From: Pedomonas sp051304405
GTDB lineage: Bacteria > Pseudomonadota > Alphaproteobacteria > Sphingomonadales > Sphingomonadaceae
Assembly: GCF_051304405.1 (NCBI RefSeq)
Contig: NZ_JBPPGG010000005.1
Coordinates: 62,001 to 126,000 of the forward strand
Reading direction: 5' to 3'
DNA length: 64,000 bases
Shown here: positions 25,868 to 34,117 of the stretch, one piece after another
Position numbering within the stretch: the first letter of the stretch is position 1
Layout: every line of letters starts with the position of its first letter
Notes under the pieces: model-generated
The model's input: only the letters and a program-made list of their open reading frames with translations
Told to the model about the DNA's origin: nothing
Databases searched by the model: none
Translations under genes and position numbers: made by a program

Positions 25868-28684
25868 GTGAGTTCAACCAATTTGGTGCTGCACAGGGCG
25901 CTTCTGAAGGCAGGTGTTGCCACTGCGCTCATGGCAGCGGCATCTCCTGCCATTGCGCAGCAGCAGGCTGAGACCACGACGATGGAGACCATCGTCGTCA
26001 CCGGTTCGCGCATTGCGCGTCCCGAGCTCCAGGCGTCGAGCCCGGTTGCGGTTGTGGGCGCGGAGGAATTCAAGTTCTCCGGCGCGACCCACGTGGAAGA
26101 GGTGCTGCACGAGCTGCCGCAGGTCATCCCGTCGTTGGGCGCGACCTCGAACAACCCGGGCGATGGCGTGTCCACCGTCGACCTTCGCGGTCTGGGCGCG
26201 ACCCGCACCCTCGTGCTGGTCAACGGCCGCCGCTACGTCTCCTACGACGAGCAGCAGGTGGTCGACCTCAACACCATTCCGACCGCTCTGATCGAGCGCG
26301 TTGACGTGGTGACCGGCGGCCGTTCGGCCGTTTACGGTTCGGACGCGATCGCGGGCGTCGTCAACTTCGTCCTGAAGCAGGACTTCGAGGGCGTGCAGGT
26401 GGGCGGCAGCTACCGCCTGAACGAGAAGGGCGACGGCGACACCTACACGGTCGATGGCATCATCGGCGGCAACTTTGCGGACGGCAAGGGCAACATCACC
26501 GCCTACATGAGCTACTCTAAGCGCAAGGGGATCATGGCCGACGCCCGGTCGTACACCCGCAACGTGCTCTCGGATGACGGCGCCGGCAACATCGAGTTCG
26601 GCGGCTCCGCGGTTATTCCGAACGGCCTGATCATCAACGGCAACGATGCCTGGATTGCCGACAATGGCAACCTGCTGCCGTATGACGGCTCCACCTACAA
26701 CTACGCGCCGGACAACTATCTGCAGACGCCGAACGAGCGCTGGTTCATCGGCGCGTTCGCGAAGTACGAGATCAACGAACACGCCGAAGTGTTCGCTGAA
26801 ATGCAGTACATCAACAGCCGCGCCCAGACCGAACTGGCACCGACCCCGGTCACGGGCAACTTTGACGTCTCCGTCGACAATCCGTTCCTGACGGAAAGCG
26901 CCCGCAACATTCTGCGTGCCATTGACGCCAACGAAAAGGCCAATGCGAATGCGGGTATCAACCCGAATGACGGCGTTGCCCGTGTGGCGGTCTACCGCCG
27001 CATGAACGAGGCGGGTCCGCGCCACCAGCTGGACGATCGCAATGCGTTCCGCGCCCTGATCGGTCTGCGCGGCGATATTGCGGCGGGGTGGGCCTACGAG
27101 GGCTACTACAGCTACGCCCGCAACCGGAACATCCAGACCCAGGATGGCAACATTTCCCGCAGCAAGTTCCAGCAAGCGCTGCTGACCAACGGGAATGCCT
27201 GCGTCAATACGTCGGGTGGCTGCGTGCCGCTCAACATCTTTGGCCTTGGCGTTGCCAACCCCGACGGCGTGAACTTCGTCACGCTTGGCAGCACCAACCT
27301 GAACGAGATCCAGTCGCAGGTGGCCAGCTTCACCGTGAACAACGGCGAGCTGTTCGACCTGGGCGCTGGCCCGGTCGGTATCGCTCTCGGCGCCGAGTGG
27401 CGGTCCGAGCGCGGTTCCTACCGTCCGGACACCTACCTGTCATCGGGTGACGTGATCGGCTTCAACGCTGGCGAGCCGACCAAGGGCGGCTACAGCGTGA
27501 AGGAGTTCTTCGGCGAGCTTATCGTCCCGCTGCTCTCCGACCTTCCGGCTGTCCACAAGCTCGAGTTCAACGGCGCTGTGCGTTACGCTGACTACTCCAG
27601 CGCGGTGGGCTCGGCCTGGGCGTACTCCGCGGGCCTGATGTATGCGCCGATCGAGGACATCACCTTCCGCGGCCAGTATCAGCGCGCTGTCCGCGCCCCG
27701 ACCGTCAACCAGCTGTTCGCTGGCCAGTCGGTGAGCTTCCCGGCCGCGACCGACCCGTGCCAGACGCCGGAAGCGGCTTCCAACCCGACCCTGCGCCAGA
27801 CCTGCCTTGCCAACGGTTTCCCGGCGGCCAGCATCGGCAAGTCTCTGCCGGGTGCCAACTCGCAGATCCAGTCGCGCTTCGGTGGCAACCCGGACCTGCA
27901 CGAAGAAAAGGCGGACACCTACACCATCGGTGCGGTGATCCAGCCGCGGTTCCTGCCGCGCTTCTCGCTGACGGTCGACTACTACAACATCAAGATCGAG
28001 GACTACATCGCGTCCCCGGGTACGCCGGCCATCATCGCCGCCTGCTACGGCAACGCGGACAGCAACTTCACGCCGTATGACCCGGCGATGTGCGCCCTCG
28101 CGCCGCGCAACCCGCTTTCGGGTCTGCTGGAGGATGTCGTCAACCTGAACGCCAACCTCGGCGAGCTGAAGACCTCGGGTATCGACTTCGAGGCCCGTTA
28201 CTTCGTCAACGTGCCGTTCGGCGTCGACAACGATGGCCGCCTCGACTTCCGTCTGTCGGGCACCCGCCTGATCAACTGGAAGCTGAACACCGTTGCTTCG
28301 ATCCCGAGCCTGCTCATCGAGTGCGATGGCGCGTTCGGTGCGAACTGCGGAAACGTGTTCCCGAAGTGGCGCTGGAACTTCCGCACCACCTACTCGACCG
28401 GCCCGGCGAGCGTGTCGTTCAACTGGCACCACATCGGCTCGGCTCGGGACGACGACGAGGGCACGACCTACTGGCGTGAGAAGGTGGGCAGCTACGACAT
28501 CTTCGATCTGGCTGCCAGCTACGAGCTGAACGAGACCATCTCGTTCACCGCGGGCGTCAACAACCTGTTCAACCGGAAGCCGCCGCTGATCGGCGACGGC
28601 AACAACGAACAGTCCAACACCTATCCGACCACCTACGACGTGTTCGGTCGCCAGTACTTCTTCAGCGCCACGGCCAAGTTCTGA
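25868..28684 (+). CDS. TonB-dependent outer-membrane receptor 2 (tandem copy A)
   Basis: A 938-residue outer-membrane receptor starting at GTG 25868, six bases after GGAGGAG. The signal peptide ends AIA|Q at residue 30, followed by TonB-box-like METIVVTGSR at 39-48. The plug has EEVLHELPQVI, VDLRGLGATRTLVLVNGRR and SAVYGSDAIAGVVNF; the barrel ends FFSATAKF. Paired cysteines occur in extracellular-loop regions. About nine in ten residues match receptor 3 by eye. Codons such as GGT, CGT, GTT and GCT are more frequent than in neighbouring genes, suggesting selection for high expression. The substrate is unknown. Confidence 0.93.
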   Translation: MSSTNLVLHRALLKAGVATALMAAASPAIAQQQAETTTMETIVVTGSRIARPELQASSPVAVVGAEEFKFSGATHVEEVLHELPQVIPSLGATSNNPGDGVSTVDLRGLGATRTLVLVNGRRYVSYDEQQVVDLNTIPTALIERVDVVTGGRSAVYGSDAIAGVVNFVLKQDFEGVQVGGSYRLNEKGDGDTYTVDGIIGGNFADGKGNITAYMSYSKRKGIMADARSYTRNVLSDDGAGNIEFGGSAVIPNGLIINGNDAWIADNGNLLPYDGSTYNYAPDNYLQTPNERWFIGAFAKYEINEHAEVFAEMQYINSRAQTELAPTPVTGNFDVSVDNPFLTESARNILRAIDANEKANANAGINPNDGVARVAVYRRMNEAGPRHQLDDRNAFRALIGLRGDIAAGWAYEGYYSYARNRNIQTQDGNISRSKFQQALLTNGNACVNTSGGCVPLNIFGLGVANPDGVNFVTLGSTNLNEIQSQVASFTVNNGELFDLGAGPVGIALGAEWRSERGSYRPDTYLSSGDVIGFNAGEPTKGGYSVKEFFGELIVPLLSDLPAVHKLEFNGAVRYADYSSAVGSAWAYSAGLMYAPIEDITFRGQYQRAVRAPTVNQLFAGQSVSFPAATDPCQTPEAASNPTLRQTCLANGFPAASIGKSLPGANSQIQSRFGGNPDLHEEKADTYTIGAVIQPRFLPRFSLTVDYYNIKIEDYIASPGTPAIIAACYGNADSNFTPYDPAMCALAPRNPLSGLLEDVVNLNANLGELKTSGIDFEARYFVNVPFGVDNDGRLDFRLSGTRLINWKLNTVASIPSLLIECDGAFGANCGNVFPKWRWNFRTTYSTGPASVSFNWHHIGSARDDDEGTTYWREKVGSYDIFDLAASYELNETISFTAGVNNLFNRKPPLIGDGNNEQSNTYPTTYDVFGRQYFFSATAKF

Positions 28685-28712
28685 TCCCTGGCCCAAGCTG
28701 GAAACGTACAGG

Positions 28713-28741
28713 AGCGGCGGGGAGCAATCCCCGCCGCTTTT
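28713..28741 (+). terminator. Rho-independent terminator of TonB receptor 2
   Basis: AGCGGCGGGG (28713-28722) pairs with CCCCGCCGCT (28729-28738) around AGCAAT, then T residues. The hairpin and about 28 bases before it are repeated almost exactly after receptor 3. Confidence 0.85.
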
Positions 28742-29245
28742 CTGTTGCCCGGCGTGTGGAGCCGGCGCGCCGCACAGGCCTGCGGGGAGAGAAGCGCATC
28801 GCGCTGCCGGCGGCGATCGCCGGATGCAATCGTTTCATTGCGCGAACTGGCGTTGCGCGGCCGTCAACATTTCATCCGGCAACGAGACTCCGAAATGCCA
28901 AATACTGGTCATGCAACATATTGGCGAAATACTCGTAATAGTTGTATAGAGACTCAATAAATTCCCGCATTAAAATTTTACTAGATAATAACTGCCCGTT
29001 ACATTGTTGCAATTCTGTGTCTAATGAGCAACAGGCTGGCAACGTCCCCACACATCGCGCCCGAGCGCTGCTTTACACCGTCTCACCGCTCCGTTTCATT
29101 GCTCGCAAGCCGAAAGGCCAGCGGTCCTTCCCAGGATGTTTGGACAAGCGGCATTGCCCCTGCATGCCTGCACGGGGCAGCGGCTGCCCGCACACCCAAG
29201 GCCAGGGCCGCACTAGCAGGGTAAATTTACGAGAGGAACTCGGTT
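28742..29245 (+). promoter_or_regulatory. Control region of TonB receptor 3
   Basis: Five hundred bases without a supported gene. The stretch 28890-29010 is AT-rich and contains AATAGTTGTAT at 28937-28947, identical to a motif upstream of receptor 2, and TTTTACTAGA at 28977-28986, close to CTTTACTAGA there. The rest of the leader does not match that of receptor 2. The ribosome site GAGGA is at 29233-29237. Confidence 0.5.
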
Positions 29246-32059
29246 GTGAGTCATTCAAACTCGTCCGTTCTCCGGGCGGTGCTGAAGGCCGGTGTCGCGA
29301 CTGCGATCGTGGCTTCGGCTGTTCCGGCTGTCGCGCAGGAGCAGTCCGCGTCGATGGACACCATCGTCGTCACCGGTTCGCGCATTGCGCGTCCCGAGCT
29401 GCAGGCGTCGAGCCCGGTTGCGGTTGTGGGCGCGGAGGAATTCAAGTTCTCCGGCGCGACCCACGTTGAAGAGGTGCTGCACGAGCTGCCGCAGGTTGTT
29501 CCGTCGTTTGGTGCGACCTCGAACAACCCGGGCGATGGCGTGTCCACCGTCGACCTTCGCGGTCTGGGCGCGACCCGCACCCTCGTGCTGGTCAACGGCC
29601 GCCGTTACGTCTCCTACGACGAACAGCAGGTGGTCGACCTCAACACCATTCCGACCGCTCTGATCGAGCGCGTTGACGTGGTGACCGGCGGCCGTTCGGC
29701 CGTTTACGGTTCGGACGCGATCGCGGGCGTCGTCAACTTCGTTCTGAAGGACGACTTCGAGGGCGTGCAGGTGAGCGGCAACTATCGCCTGAACGAGAAG
29801 GGCGACGGCGACACCTACACGGTTGACGGCATCATCGGCGGCAACTTTGCGGACGGCAAGGGCAACATCACCGCCTACATGAGCTACTCGAAGCGCAAGG
29901 CGATCATGGCCAGCGCCCGCTCGTACACCCGCAACGTGCTCGCGGACGACGGCGAGGGCGGCATCTCCCTGGGCGGTTCGTCGGTTCTGCCGCGCGGCCT
30001 GTTCATTGCCGGCGACGACGCTTTCATGGGCAGCAACGGCACCGACCTGCTGCCGTATGACGACTCCAGCTACAACTACGCGCCGGACAACTACCTGCAG
30101 ACGCCGAACGAGCGCTGGTTCATCGGTGCGTTTGCGAAGTACGAAATCAACGAACACGCCGAAGTGTTCGCTGAAATGCAGTACATCAACAGCCGCGCCC
30201 AGACGGTGCTGGCGCCGACCCCGGTTTCCGGCAGCTTCAAGGTCTCCGTCGACAACCCGTACCTGTCGAACGGCGCCCGTGACCTGCTGCGCGGCATCGA
30301 CGCTCGCGAAGAGCTGGATGCGGACGCCGGCATTGCGCCGAACGACGGCATCGCCAACCTGGCGATCTACCGCCGCATCACCGAGGCCGGTTCGCGTCAC
30401 CAGGTGGACGACCGCAACGCGTTCCGCGCCCTGATCGGTCTGCGCGGCGACATTGCGGCGGGCTGGGCCTACGAGGGCTACTACAGCTACGCTCGCAACC
30501 GGAACATCCAGACGCAGGAAGGCAACATTTCCCGCAGCCGGTTCCAGCAGGCCCTGCTGACCGACGGCGACAAGTGCTCTGTCACCACCAACGGTTGCGT
30601 GCCCATCAACATCTTCGGCGAGGGCACCCTGACGCCGGAGCAGCTGGCCTTCATCACGGTCCCGAGCACCAACCTGAACGAGATCCAGTCGCAGGTGGCC
30701 AGCTTCGTCGTGAACAACGGCGAGCTGTTCGACCTGGGCGCTGGCCCGGCCGGTATCGCGATCGGCGCCGAGTGGCGCTCCGAGCGCGGTTCCTACCGTC
30801 CGGACTTCATGCTCTCGACCGGCGACGTGATCGGCTTCAACGCCGGCGAGCCGACCAAGGGCGGCTACAGCGTGAAGGAGTTCTTCGGCGAGCTCATCGT
30901 CCCGCTGCTCTCCGACCTGCCGGCTGTCCACAAGCTCGAGTTCAACGGCGCTCTGCGCTACGCTGACTACTCGAACGCGGTGGGCTCGGCCTGGTCCTAC
31001 TCCGCGGGCCTGATGTATGCGCCGATCGAGGACATCACCATCCGCGGCCAGTATCAGCGCGCCGTCCGCGCCCCGACCGTCAACCAGCTGTTCGCTGGCC
31101 AGGCCGTGGGCTTCCCGGTCGCGACCGACCCGTGCCAGACGCCGGAAGCGGCTTCCAACGCGACGCTGCGTCAGACCTGCCTTGCCAACGGCTTCCCCGA
31201 GGCTTCCCTCGGCAAGGCCCTGCCGGGCGCCAACTCGCAGATCGAGTCGCGCTTCGGTGGCAACCCGGATCTGACGGAAGAAAAGGCTGACACCTACACC
31301 ATCGGTGCGGTGATCCAGCCGCGGTTCCTGCCGCGCTTCTCGCTGACGGTCGACTACTACAACATCAAGATCGAGGACTACATCGAGTCCCCGGGTACGC
31401 CGGCGATCATTGCTGCCTGCTACGGCAACGCGGACAACAACTTCACGCCGTATGACCCGGCGATGTGCGCCCTCGCGCCGCGCAACCCGCAGTCCAAGCT
31501 GCTGGAGGGTGTCGTCAACCTGAACGGCAACCTCGGCGAGCTGAAGACCTCGGGTATCGACTTCGAGGCCCGTTACTTCGTCAACGTGCCGTTCGGCGTC
31601 GACAATGACGGCCGCCTCGACTTCCGTCTGTCGGGCACCCGCCTGATCAACTGGAAGCTGAACACCGTGGCTTCGATCCCGAGCCTGCTCATCGAGTGCG
31701 ATGGCGCGTTCGGTGCGAACTGCGAAAACGTGTTCCCGAAGTGGCGCTGGAACTTCCGCACCACCTACTCGACCGGCCCGGCGAGCGTGTCGTTCAACTG
31801 GCACCACATCGGCTCGGCTCGGGACGACGATGCGGGCACCACCTACTGGCGTGAGAAGGTGGGCAGCTACGACATCTTCGATCTGGCTGCCAGCTACGAG
31901 CTGAACGAGACCATCTCGTTCACCGCGGGCATCAACAACCTGTTCGACAAGAAGCCGCCGATGATCGGCGACGGCAACAACGAACAGTCCAACACCTATC
32001 CGTCCACGTACGACGTGTTCGGTCGCCAGTACTTCTTCAGCGCCACGGCCAAGTTCTGA
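29246..32059 (+). CDS. TonB-dependent outer-membrane receptor 3 (tandem copy B)
   Basis: A 937-residue receptor starting at GTG 29246 with GAGGA 8 bases upstream. The signal peptide ends AVA|Q at residue 30, then MDTIVVTGSR. Plug and barrel motifs are as in receptor 2, ending FFSATAKF. Differences from copy A cluster in the signal peptide and three short loop-like blocks (near residues 250-275, 330-370 and 435-465), which would be surface-exposed in a barrel; the rest is nearly identical. This looks like a recent tandem duplication followed by change in ligand-contacting loops. Same expression-biased codon use as copy A. Confidence 0.93.
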   Translation: MSHSNSSVLRAVLKAGVATAIVASAVPAVAQEQSASMDTIVVTGSRIARPELQASSPVAVVGAEEFKFSGATHVEEVLHELPQVVPSFGATSNNPGDGVSTVDLRGLGATRTLVLVNGRRYVSYDEQQVVDLNTIPTALIERVDVVTGGRSAVYGSDAIAGVVNFVLKDDFEGVQVSGNYRLNEKGDGDTYTVDGIIGGNFADGKGNITAYMSYSKRKAIMASARSYTRNVLADDGEGGISLGGSSVLPRGLFIAGDDAFMGSNGTDLLPYDDSSYNYAPDNYLQTPNERWFIGAFAKYEINEHAEVFAEMQYINSRAQTVLAPTPVSGSFKVSVDNPYLSNGARDLLRGIDAREELDADAGIAPNDGIANLAIYRRITEAGSRHQVDDRNAFRALIGLRGDIAAGWAYEGYYSYARNRNIQTQEGNISRSRFQQALLTDGDKCSVTTNGCVPINIFGEGTLTPEQLAFITVPSTNLNEIQSQVASFVVNNGELFDLGAGPAGIAIGAEWRSERGSYRPDFMLSTGDVIGFNAGEPTKGGYSVKEFFGELIVPLLSDLPAVHKLEFNGALRYADYSNAVGSAWSYSAGLMYAPIEDITIRGQYQRAVRAPTVNQLFAGQAVGFPVATDPCQTPEAASNATLRQTCLANGFPEASLGKALPGANSQIESRFGGNPDLTEEKADTYTIGAVIQPRFLPRFSLTVDYYNIKIEDYIESPGTPAIIAACYGNADNNFTPYDPAMCALAPRNPQSKLLEGVVNLNGNLGELKTSGIDFEARYFVNVPFGVDNDGRLDFRLSGTRLINWKLNTVASIPSLLIECDGAFGANCENVFPKWRWNFRTTYSTGPASVSFNWHHIGSARDDDAGTTYWREKVGSYDIFDLAASYELNETISFTAGINNLFDKKPPMIGDGNNEQSNTYPSTYDVFGRQYFFSATAKF

Positions 32060-32086
32060 TCCTGGCCAAAGCTGGAAACGTACAGG

Positions 32087-32118
32087 AGCGGCGGGGAGCA
32101 ATCCCCGCCGCTTTTTTT
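32087..32118 (+). terminator. Rho-independent terminator of TonB receptor 3
   Basis: AGCGGCGGGG (32087-32096) pairs with CCCCGCCGCT (32103-32112), followed by six further T. It is the same hairpin as after receptor 2 but with a longer T-run. Confidence 0.9.
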
Positions 32119-32217
32119 ATGCCGGCTGTCGAGTGCGTGCGGCGCGGCCGGGGCGCGCGGCTGCCGCTGTTTCTGTCCTGGGACGGTGTGTGTGGAGCGG
32201 GAGCGGCCTGCCTGGCC

Positions 32218-34074
32218 TCAGGCGGGCACTACATCGAAGGCGATGGTGGTGCGGGTGTCGTCGTCTTCGAACGGCACGGTGCCGTGCCAGGTGTAGGAGG
32301 GAAAGAGCACCAGCCGCCCCACTTCCGGTCGGATCACCCGGCGCGGCGGCAGGTCCAGCCCGAACTCCGCGGGCGGCTCGCCGAACTGGATCCACCCGGC
32401 CTTGCTGTCCTCGCCGCCGGCCTGAACGCAGGTCGGCAGCTGCACGTAGAAGGCGGAGCTGATCCAGCCCTGGGAGTGCAGGTGGTTCACATGGTGGCCG
32501 CCACCGCCCCGCAGCCGCACGGACCATGAGCCGGTAAAGCGCACCTTCCCCGACTTGCGCCGCAGGAGCGGGTGGCTCGGGTCCTCCGGCAGGCGGCGCA
32601 CGTACGCCGCGATCGCGGCCTCGATCTGCCGTTTGGCCGCCTGGATGACCGGGTCCCGGTTGACGAACAGCGCGCCCTGGGTCTGCGTGCCGCCCCGCAG
32701 CGACTGGTCCAGCGGGTGCTGGGCGGTGAGGTGCAGCGGGAGAAGGGCAGCCTCGATCTGCCGCGCGAAGGTGGCGATATCCTCCACCCCCTCGGGCGGC
32801 TCGACGGCCAGTGGCATCACCAGCCGGTCGTAATCGTGCAGCCAGTGCTCCCTGGGATCGTCCAGCATGCGCCAGGCGGTGCCGAGGTAGGCCCACGCGA
32901 ACTGGCTGTCCGGGTCGAGCCGGGCGGCTTCCTCCGCTTCCCGGGCCGCCGCATCGGGCTTTTTCTGGCGCAGCAGGTGGCGGGCGTAGTTGGCGCGCGC
33001 CATTGCGTCCTCCGGCAGCGCGGCGATGACCTTCCGGAACAGGGCATCGGCTTCCGCGGCGTCGCCGCGATCGCAGCGCGCCATGGCTTCCAGATGATCG
33101 ATCATGGGGTGGTCGCCCACCGTCCGGCGGGCTTCGGCACAGGCATCGACCGCTTCATCCAGGCGCTTCTGGGGCAGGAGAATGCTGAACAGGGTCAGCC
33201 ACAGCTCCAGGTCTTGCCCGTATTGGGCCAGCGCTGCGCGGATCGAGGCCGTCGGTTCCTCCGCCAGCTTGTGTTCCCACACCAACTTGGCCAGCGCCAG
33301 ATGGGCGGCGGCGTAGGTGGGGGCGGTCTCGGTCAGATGGCGGTAAAGGGCGATGCCCTCCAGAGGGCGGCCAAGGTCGATGAGAGCGCTCGCCCGCCCG
33401 TCCACCAGCTCCGGCCCGGAAAAGCCTGCCTGCTCGGCCCGGTCGAAGCACGTCAGCGCTTCCTCCGGCTCGCCGTTCAGCCGCAGCACGACGCCCAGGT
33501 TCACCCAGGCCCTCGCATGGCGCGGCTCGATCTGCGTGGCCTGGCGGAAGGCGGCGGTGGCTTCCTCCAGCCGTTCGGCGCGGCGATAGGCATTGCCCAG
33601 CGCCGCCCATGCCTTGGCGGAATTGGGTGCAAGGCCGGTGGCGCGTTGCAGCGCCTCGATCGCCTCGCCTGTGCGCCCGGCGGCGTTGGCCGTCAGGCCA
33701 AGGTTGATCCAGGCGTCGAGAAACCGGGGCTCCTGCGCCAGGGCCTGCCGATAGGCGGCCAGCGCTTCCTCCGTCCGTCCCAGGCTGTCCAGCAGGTTGC
33801 CCAGGTTGTTCAGCAGTTGCGGCTGGCGGGGGCGCACCTTCAGCGACGTCTGCATCGCCGCGACGGCACCCTCCCTGTCGCCCAGTGCCTTCAGCGCCAG
33901 CCCCAGAAGATGCTGGGCATCAGGCTGGAAGGGATGCAGGCCGAGCACCTGGAGGCACAGGCCGCGCGCCTGCGCGGCGTCGCCCGATTGCAGCACCTGA
34001 AAGGCCCGTTGCAGCATCTGGGCGCTGGCGGCCGTCAGGGGTGCGTCATGGAGCGGGGAAGGTCGGGTTGCCAT
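32218..34074 (-). CDS. TPR-repeat protein with C-terminal 2OG-Fe(II) oxygenase domain
   Basis: A 618-residue two-part protein. Residues 15-400 are tandem tetratricopeptide repeats (recurring patterns such as AWINLGLTANAAGRTGEAIEA). The C-terminal 200 residues match the putative 2OG-Fe(II) oxygenase family (2OG-FeII_Oxy_5): likely iron ligands H531 and H533 in NHLHSQGW and H597 in YTWHGTVPF, with R608 for 2-oxoglutarate. TPRs probably hold a protein or peptide substrate for hydroxylation. No signal peptide is seen, so it is cytosolic. ATG 34074 is chosen over an upstream TTG; neither has a strong ribosome site. It converges with TonB receptor 3, and similar proteins are often encoded near such receptors, but no functional link is shown. 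Confidence 0.85.
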   Translation of the reverse strand: MATRPSPLHDAPLTAASAQMLQRAFQVLQSGDAAQARGLCLQVLGLHPFQPDAQHLLGLALKALGDREGAVAAMQTSLKVRPRQPQLLNNLGNLLDSLGRTEEALAAYRQALAQEPRFLDAWINLGLTANAAGRTGEAIEALQRATGLAPNSAKAWAALGNAYRRAERLEEATAAFRQATQIEPRHARAWVNLGVVLRLNGEPEEALTCFDRAEQAGFSGPELVDGRASALIDLGRPLEGIALYRHLTETAPTYAAAHLALAKLVWEHKLAEEPTASIRAALAQYGQDLELWLTLFSILLPQKRLDEAVDACAEARRTVGDHPMIDHLEAMARCDRGDAAEADALFRKVIAALPEDAMARANYARHLLRQKKPDAAAREAEEAARLDPDSQFAWAYLGTAWRMLDDPREHWLHDYDRLVMPLAVEPPEGVEDIATFARQIEAALLPLHLTAQHPLDQSLRGGTQTQGALFVNRDPVIQAAKRQIEAAIAAYVRRLPEDPSHPLLRRKSGKVRFTGSWSVRLRGGGGHHVNHLHSQGWISSAFYVQLPTCVQAGGEDSKAGWIQFGEPPAEFGLDLPPRRVIRPEVGRLVLFPSYTWHGTVPFEDDDTRTTIAFDVVPA

Positions 34075-34117
34075 CGGCAACAACTATAGGAATGGCGCAA
34101 ACGCCTTGGCAAGCGCT

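Noticed and set aside
22554..32059. Three receptors as one operon
   Set aside because: Receptors 2 and 3 each have their own long AT-rich control region, and receptor 2 ends in a strong terminator, so separate transcription units are more likely.
29255..32101. A 948-codon open frame antisense to TonB receptor 3, and similar ones antisense to receptor 2 (25874-27175, 27440-28696)
   Set aside because: They mirror the receptor codons, lack ribosome sites and have repetitive, low-complexity compositions typical of shadows in GC-rich genes.
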